Source of the DNA: Modicisalibacter coralii
GTDB lineage: Bacteria; Pseudomonadota; Gammaproteobacteria; Pseudomonadales; Halomonadaceae
Assembly (NCBI RefSeq): GCF_004117855.1
Contig: NZ_QWBW01000009.1
Span: forward strand, 171,534 to 235,533
Length of the DNA: 64,000 bases
Direction: 5' to 3'
The position numbers and the translations under genes are program-made. Position 1 is the stretch's first letter, and each line of letters starts with the position of its first letter. Under the pieces are notes generated by a model. That model was given only the letters and a program-made list of their open reading frames with translations, was not told where the DNA came from and did no database searches. Positions 60,570 to 64,000 of the stretch are shown here, in pieces.

Positions 60570-60654
60570 GCCGTCACCATGGGCGATCAGTCGACCGCCC
60601 TTCACTAACATGCCAGACTTCCACGTCGAACCCTCACTGGCGGAATGCCTCTGA

Positions 60655-61875
60655 ATGAAGCTCAAGTGCCTGACACTGGAAAACTTTCGCGCCAAGCCCT
60701 CGCTGTCGATGACATTGGGGCCGCGCCTGACCCTGCTGATGGGCGCGAATGGCAGCGGCAAGACCACGTTGCTGGACGGGATCGCCATCGGGCTCGGTGA
60801 AATCCTCACCTATTTGCCGGGTGTGTCGGGCATGACCTTCAAGAAACGCGGTGACATCCATCAGCGGGATAACCGCCTGGCTCCCTACACGCGGATTAGC
60901 CTGGAAACCCCGCGGGGGCTGGGCTGGGACCGCCTGCAGCGACGCGACAACAGCAGGAAGACGGCCGGCGAGATCCCCCCGGGACGAGGCGTCAAGGCGC
61001 TCAAGCAGCATCTCGACAGCGCCGTGATCGAGCCCTGGGCGGCCGGTGAATCCTTTGAGCTGCCGGTGTTCGCCTATTACGGCGTCAGCCGCGCCCTGCT
61101 GGATCTGCCCCTGAGTCGCAAGGGGTTTCCCAAGTCACACGAACGCTTCGATGCCCTGGCCAATGCGTTGAACGCCGATACGCGTTTCAAGGCGGCCTTC
61201 ATCTGGTTCTACAACAAGGAAAACGAGGAACATCGCCTGCAGAAGCAGTACAAGAGCTTCGATGTGACACTTCCCGAGCTGGACGCCGTCCGCCGTGCCA
61301 TCACGCGATTGTTTCCGGACCTCTCCGAGCCGCATATCGAACTCAATCCGCTGCGTTTCGCGGTGAAGCAGGAAGGCGAGTGGTTGAACATCGCTCAGCT
61401 CAGCGATGGCTATCAGACCTTGCTGGGGCTGGTCATCGACCTCAGTTCGCGAATGGCCATGGCCAACCCGCACCTGGACGATCCGCTGGCAGCCGAAGCG
61501 GTGGTGATGATCGACGAAGTCGATCTGCACTTGCATCCCGAGTGGCAGCGGCGAGTGCTGGGAGACCTGCTCGCCACCTTTCCCAATACCCAGTTCATCG
61601 TCACCACGCACAGCCCCTTTATCGTCGAGGCGCTCAACAATCACCTCAAGCGCAGCCAGATCGACGGCCTCGAGATCGCCAGCGAGCCCATTCGGGCACT
61701 GCTGCCGCTATCGCCGGAAGAGGTGGCCGCCTATCACGTGACGCCGGACGAGGCTCAGTCGCTGATGGATGCCGATCTGGGCCTGCTCGATGACACGCTG
61801 CTCGGCCACTTCAATGCCATCAATCGTCTCTATGACGAGATGCGGGATATCGAGTGGGAGCATCGCGAGGCATGA
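60655..61875 (+). CDS. AAA-family ATPase (COG3950/OLD-like ABC-ATPase fold)
   Basis: The 406-residue protein has Walker A GANGSGKTT (30-38), an ABC-like signature LSDGYQTLLGLVIDLSSR, Walker B in VVMIDEVDLHLHPEWQRRVL, and the TTHSPFIVEAL switch motif. Together these mark the P-loop ATPases of OLD/PtuA/AriA/COG3950 type that power many phage-defence systems. There is no TOPRIM nuclease domain. The stop overlaps the next gene as ATGA, so the pair is translationally coupled. Weak ribosome site; no promoter palindrome seen. Confidence 0.9.
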   Translation: MKLKCLTLENFRAKPSLSMTLGPRLTLLMGANGSGKTTLLDGIAIGLGEILTYLPGVSGMTFKKRGDIHQRDNRLAPYTRISLETPRGLGWDRLQRRDNSRKTAGEIPPGRGVKALKQHLDSAVIEPWAAGESFELPVFAYYGVSRALLDLPLSRKGFPKSHERFDALANALNADTRFKAAFIWFYNKENEEHRLQKQYKSFDVTLPELDAVRRAITRLFPDLSEPHIELNPLRFAVKQEGEWLNIAQLSDGYQTLLGLVIDLSSRMAMANPHLDDPLAAEAVVMIDEVDLHLHPEWQRRVLGDLLATFPNTQFIVTTHSPFIVEALNNHLKRSQIDGLEIASEPIRALLPLSPEEVAAYHVTPDEAQSLMDADLGLLDDTLLGHFNAINRLYDEMRDIEWEHREA

Positions 61876-62369
61876 ACCTGGGCGAGTATCAGCACTGCGT
61901 GTGCCGCAAGATGGGCAACACACAGGCGCAGTGCCTCGGGGAGTACACGCTCGGTGAGCAGGGCAAGCTGGTTCGCCTGACCCCCAAGACAGGAGAGCGG
62001 GGCGTCGCTGTCGTGCTGGATGGCTGCGTGTTGCGTGACAACCAACCGAAGTGCGATGGCCTCTTCCTCTGGCAGGGCAATCAACGCCATGCGGCCGTGC
62101 TCGTCGAACTCAAGGGAGCCGGTGATATTCCGCATGCCTTCGAGCAGTTGGCCTATGTGAAGCGTCATCGGGTGGAATATCGGCAGCTGGTGGCTTGCCT
62201 GGAAGAGGAAGCCCGCGGACGGGTAGCGGAAAAAGCCGTGGTGGTAACCAATGGCCTGCTGTCCAAGCCGGAACAGGAACGGCTGGAGAACCACCACGAT
62301 ATCCGCGTGATGGCCGTCATACACTGCGAGGCCAGTTCGCCGATCCCGGAGATACGAGACTATCTCTGA
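61872..62369 (+). CDS. PD-(D/E)xK nuclease-like protein, partner of AAA ATPase
   Basis: The 165-residue protein starts at ATG 61872. Residues 59-84 read as a PD-(D/E)xK core: D62 in KCDGLFLW, then E79-x-K81 in VLVELKGAG, followed by the helix GDIPHAFEQLAYVKRHRVEY. The remainder has no family I can name; Cys9, Cys11 and Cys21 might bind metal. Translation coupling with the AAA ATPase gene implies one complex, in which ATP hydrolysis controls the nuclease. Function as anti-phage defence is an inference. Confidence 0.8.
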   Translation: MNLGEYQHCVCRKMGNTQAQCLGEYTLGEQGKLVRLTPKTGERGVAVVLDGCVLRDNQPKCDGLFLWQGNQRHAAVLVELKGAGDIPHAFEQLAYVKRHRVEYRQLVACLEEEARGRVAEKAVVVTNGLLSKPEQERLENHHDIRVMAVIHCEASSPIPEIRDYL

Positions 62370-62620
62370 GCGGCGAGCGCCTCACCCAGCCGGTCCACCT
62401 CGGCGGCCAGCCTCATGTCGATGACGTGGAGATGCTCCGTCCAGTCGTCGACGTGGGCCAGTCCCACCTTGCCGTCCGAAGCGTGGCGGTAATCTCCACC
62501 GCAGCCACCACCGGCCCCACGGCGGTCATCAAGGGCGTGAAACGCGCCCTCAGTACGGGCCGTATTCGGCGTGTGCCGCCATCACGAAGAGCATGGAGCG
62601 ACCGTCGAGCGTGGTTAGCG
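62360..62620 (-). pseudogene. MTA/SAH nucleosidase gene remnant
   Basis: On the minus strand two pieces of a 5'-methylthioadenosine/S-adenosylhomocysteine nucleosidase (alphaproteobacterial-type version) can be read. The N-terminal piece is MLFVMAAHAEYGPY, then after a one-base deletion LRARFTPLMTAVGPVVAAVE. The C-terminal piece SDGKVGLAHVDDWTEHLHVI continues to a TAG at 62360-62362. About 130 central residues are missing and the junction is out of frame, so it cannot be functional. Its end overlaps the last bases of the nuclease gene. The 115 bases to 62734 show nothing recognisable. Confidence 0.7.
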
Positions 62621-62734
62621 GCGCTGGTGTGCGCGGTGTCTGGTTTATCCCGAGGGTCTCCCTCCGCTTATGAACGCCACCGCCATGGTGGGTAGGGGCG
62701 TGGGTGTCAAGGCTTCGTCACTCGCTCTTGGGCA

Positions 62735-63742
62735 TTACGCTGCCTCGAGCGCCACTATCTGCCCACCGACCTGGCGGAACCGTTCCAGGTAGCTCGCCGG
62801 CTCGAGCAACTGGTACGGAAAGTAGAGCCCGGCGGGTGTGGGCGGCTTGCTGTCGAGCCCGAGAAGGCGTTCGAGCACCAGGGCGACACCCAGCCCCGTC
62901 AGCGGCATCTGACCCTCGGGATGGATCACCGCATGGCGCGAGCGACGGGCTTGCCCGGCGTGGTCCTCCCCGGCGAGTTCGATCAGGATCTCGGTTGACA
63001 TCGGCTCGCCGCGACGGCGGCTGGAACTGACCCCGATGGCCAGGTTGAACTCGACGTTCGGCGCGCCGGTGGCGGTGGCGAGGCCGAACACGTCATGGGG
63101 CGACAGGGCCGTGGCGTCCATCGCCGTGCCGTCGGCGGCATGTAAGGTGGCCGCGAGATCCTCGCCCCGGCGCCAGATCCAGGCGCCCTGCCGGCGCACC
63201 TGCACGGCGGGAAGGGCCTGTGTCTGTCGCTCCAGATCGTCGAAGGAGGCGGGGCCGCCTTCGTCCAGCTCATCCAGCACGGCGCCGAGGCGAACCGCGT
63301 CGACATGACGAAACGCCCTGGCAAATTCGAGCGTGGGAATCGTCGTCGCCCCGACCAGCCATTCGGTCCCCAGGACCACCGGTGCGGCGTTCGGCCGATG
63401 CATGTAGGCCGCAACCTCGGGCCCGGTTTCGTTCATGGCGGGGGAGATGCTGAGGTAGGGCACGCCGTGTCGCTGGGCGAAGCGCAAAGCGGCGACGGTC
63501 GTGTCCGTGAAGAAGATCGCAATGGCCCCGATGGGGCGTCCGCCGAGTCCGAGATCATCGGCAGCGAGATCGACCGTCGTGCCTTCGACGTTACCGATGT
63601 CGGCGGCCGCGCGTTGCGCCTTGGCCAGCTCGCGACCGCCGATCAGCAAGGGGATGTCCGGGTGGGCATCGCGCAGCAAGCGTGCGGTGTGGCGGCCGAC
63701 GATGCCGGCACCGCCGATGAGCAGTAGGGGGGCGGCTGACAT
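62735..63742 (-). CDS. Saccharopine dehydrogenase-like NAD(P)-binding protein
   Basis: The 335-residue protein starts at ATG 63742 (MSAAPLLLIGGAGIVGRHTA), seven bases after GGAGA. The N-terminal Rossmann motif GGAGIVGRHTARLLRDAHPD is followed by PLLIGGRELAKAQRAA. The C-terminal half resembles the saccharopine reductase-like fold. Such proteins are putative short oxidoreductases of unknown substrate. It is divergent from a TetR gene, with a long double palindrome between them. Confidence 0.85.
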   Translation of the reverse strand: MSAAPLLLIGGAGIVGRHTARLLRDAHPDIPLLIGGRELAKAQRAAADIGNVEGTTVDLAADDLGLGGRPIGAIAIFFTDTTVAALRFAQRHGVPYLSISPAMNETGPEVAAYMHRPNAAPVVLGTEWLVGATTIPTLEFARAFRHVDAVRLGAVLDELDEGGPASFDDLERQTQALPAVQVRRQGAWIWRRGEDLAATLHAADGTAMDATALSPHDVFGLATATGAPNVEFNLAIGVSSSRRRGEPMSTEILIELAGEDHAGQARRSRHAVIHPEGQMPLTGLGVALVLERLLGLDSKPPTPAGLYFPYQLLEPASYLERFRQVGGQIVALEAA

Positions 63743-63767
63743 GAGAAGTCTCCGAGTTGAATGAATA

Positions 63768-63818
63768 AAACCTACCATGAGTAGGTTGTGGTAACGCTAG
63801 CCTACTCATGGTAGGTTT
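63768..63818. promoter_or_regulatory. Double palindromic TetR operator
   Basis: Two perfect 18-base inverted arms, AAACCTACCATGAGTAGG (63768-63785) and its reverse complement (63801-63818), flank 15 bases. Each arm contains CCTAC-N5-GTAGG, itself a palindrome, so two TetR dimers could bind. It overlaps the region where promoters of both divergent genes should lie. Confidence 0.8.
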
Positions 63819-63852
63819 TCAACATGCCAAAACACGAAGGAAAGGGTGGGCC

Positions 63853-64000
63853 GTGAAGCGCACGACACGCGAGACAAGAGAGGCAACGGGGCAGCGGCGG
63901 CTTTCCGGGCCCGAACGGCGCCGCCAGCTGCTGGATACGGCACAGCGCATCGTGCGCGAAGAAGGGGCGGATCGGCTCACGTTGGGTCACCTGGCGGCGC
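63853..64000 (+). CDS. TetR-family regulator, 3' truncated by window end
   Basis: The frame from GTG 63853 (VKRTTRETREATGQRRLSGP) runs to the window end. It contains the start of a TetR HTH: RRRQLLDTAQRIVREEGADRLTLGHLAA. An upstream ATG at 63824 hits a TGA, so the GTG is the start. It is divergent from the saccharopine dehydrogenase-like gene and likely binds the adjacent double palindrome. Confidence 0.85.
   Translation, partial: MKRTTRETREATGQRRLSGPERRRQLLDTAQRIVREEGADRLTLGHLAA

Noticed and set aside
1..64000. CRISPR arrays, tRNA or rRNA genes, prophage genes
   Set aside because: No regularly spaced repeats, no tRNA-like cloverleaf or conserved rRNA sequence, and no phage structural genes were recognised while reading both strands. 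A tRNAscan/Infernal run would be decisive.

Overview
This is a high-GC chromosomal window, probably from a halophilic or marine gammaproteobacterium of the Halomonadaceae (Halomonas-like). That placement is an inference from base composition, strong Shine-Dalgarno spacing, many compact operons, and the mix of TRAP, ABC, SSS, EamA and MFS transporters with LysR/TetR/MarR regulators. No rRNA, tRNA or CRISPR array was seen. Two genes run off the edges: an SGNH-type hydrolase at the left end and a TetR regulator at the right end.

Layout. 1-10 kb: transporters and regulators, including an EmrAB-type efflux pair whose emrB-like gene is preceded by a translationally coupled 18-codon leader, plus a 139-bp palindromic repeat. 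10-17.5 kb: cold-shock protein, a YghA-like SDR, an AGE-family sugar epimerase, and a flavoprotein demethylase controlled by a divergent TetR. 17.7-25.1 kb: a rare-ketose locus (FrcK-like kinase, LacI regulator, four-part sugar ABC transporter, D-tagatose/D-allulose 3-epimerase). 25.2-31 kb: TRAP transporter, divergent SSS symporter, EamA. 31-47.4 kb: small metabolic modules, each a LysR or MarR regulator with its target genes. Two more copies of the palindromic repeat bracket an NAD(P)-binding protein/EamA/MarR module.

47.9-56.8 kb is an accessory island. It is visibly less GC-rich than its surroundings: sampled 60-base lines give 55-60% GC in its genes and about 32% in its promoter, against about 75% in a sampled line of the neighbouring core. 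A decayed IS481-type transposase borders it on the left. A nine-gene operon encodes a stand-alone adenylation domain, a carrier protein, an EctC-like cyclase, an acyl-CoA dehydrogenase fused to a transglutaminase-like domain, a DsbA/FrnE-like protein, a paired SMR exporter, a nucleobase deaminase-like enzyme and an Asp/Glu-racemase-family protein. A divergent MarR gene and two near-identical 24-bp palindromes form the control region. I read this as an uncharacterised small-molecule biosynthesis, export and self-regulation system. It is the best candidate here for a previously undescribed system.

56.9-64 kb: a LysR-controlled nitronate monooxygenase/MFS/SnoaL-like group, a two-gene AAA ATPase plus PD-(D/E)xK nuclease-like cassette (possible defence system), a remnant of an MTA/SAH nucleosidase gene, and a saccharopine-dehydrogenase-like gene divergent from the truncated TetR, with a long double palindrome between them.
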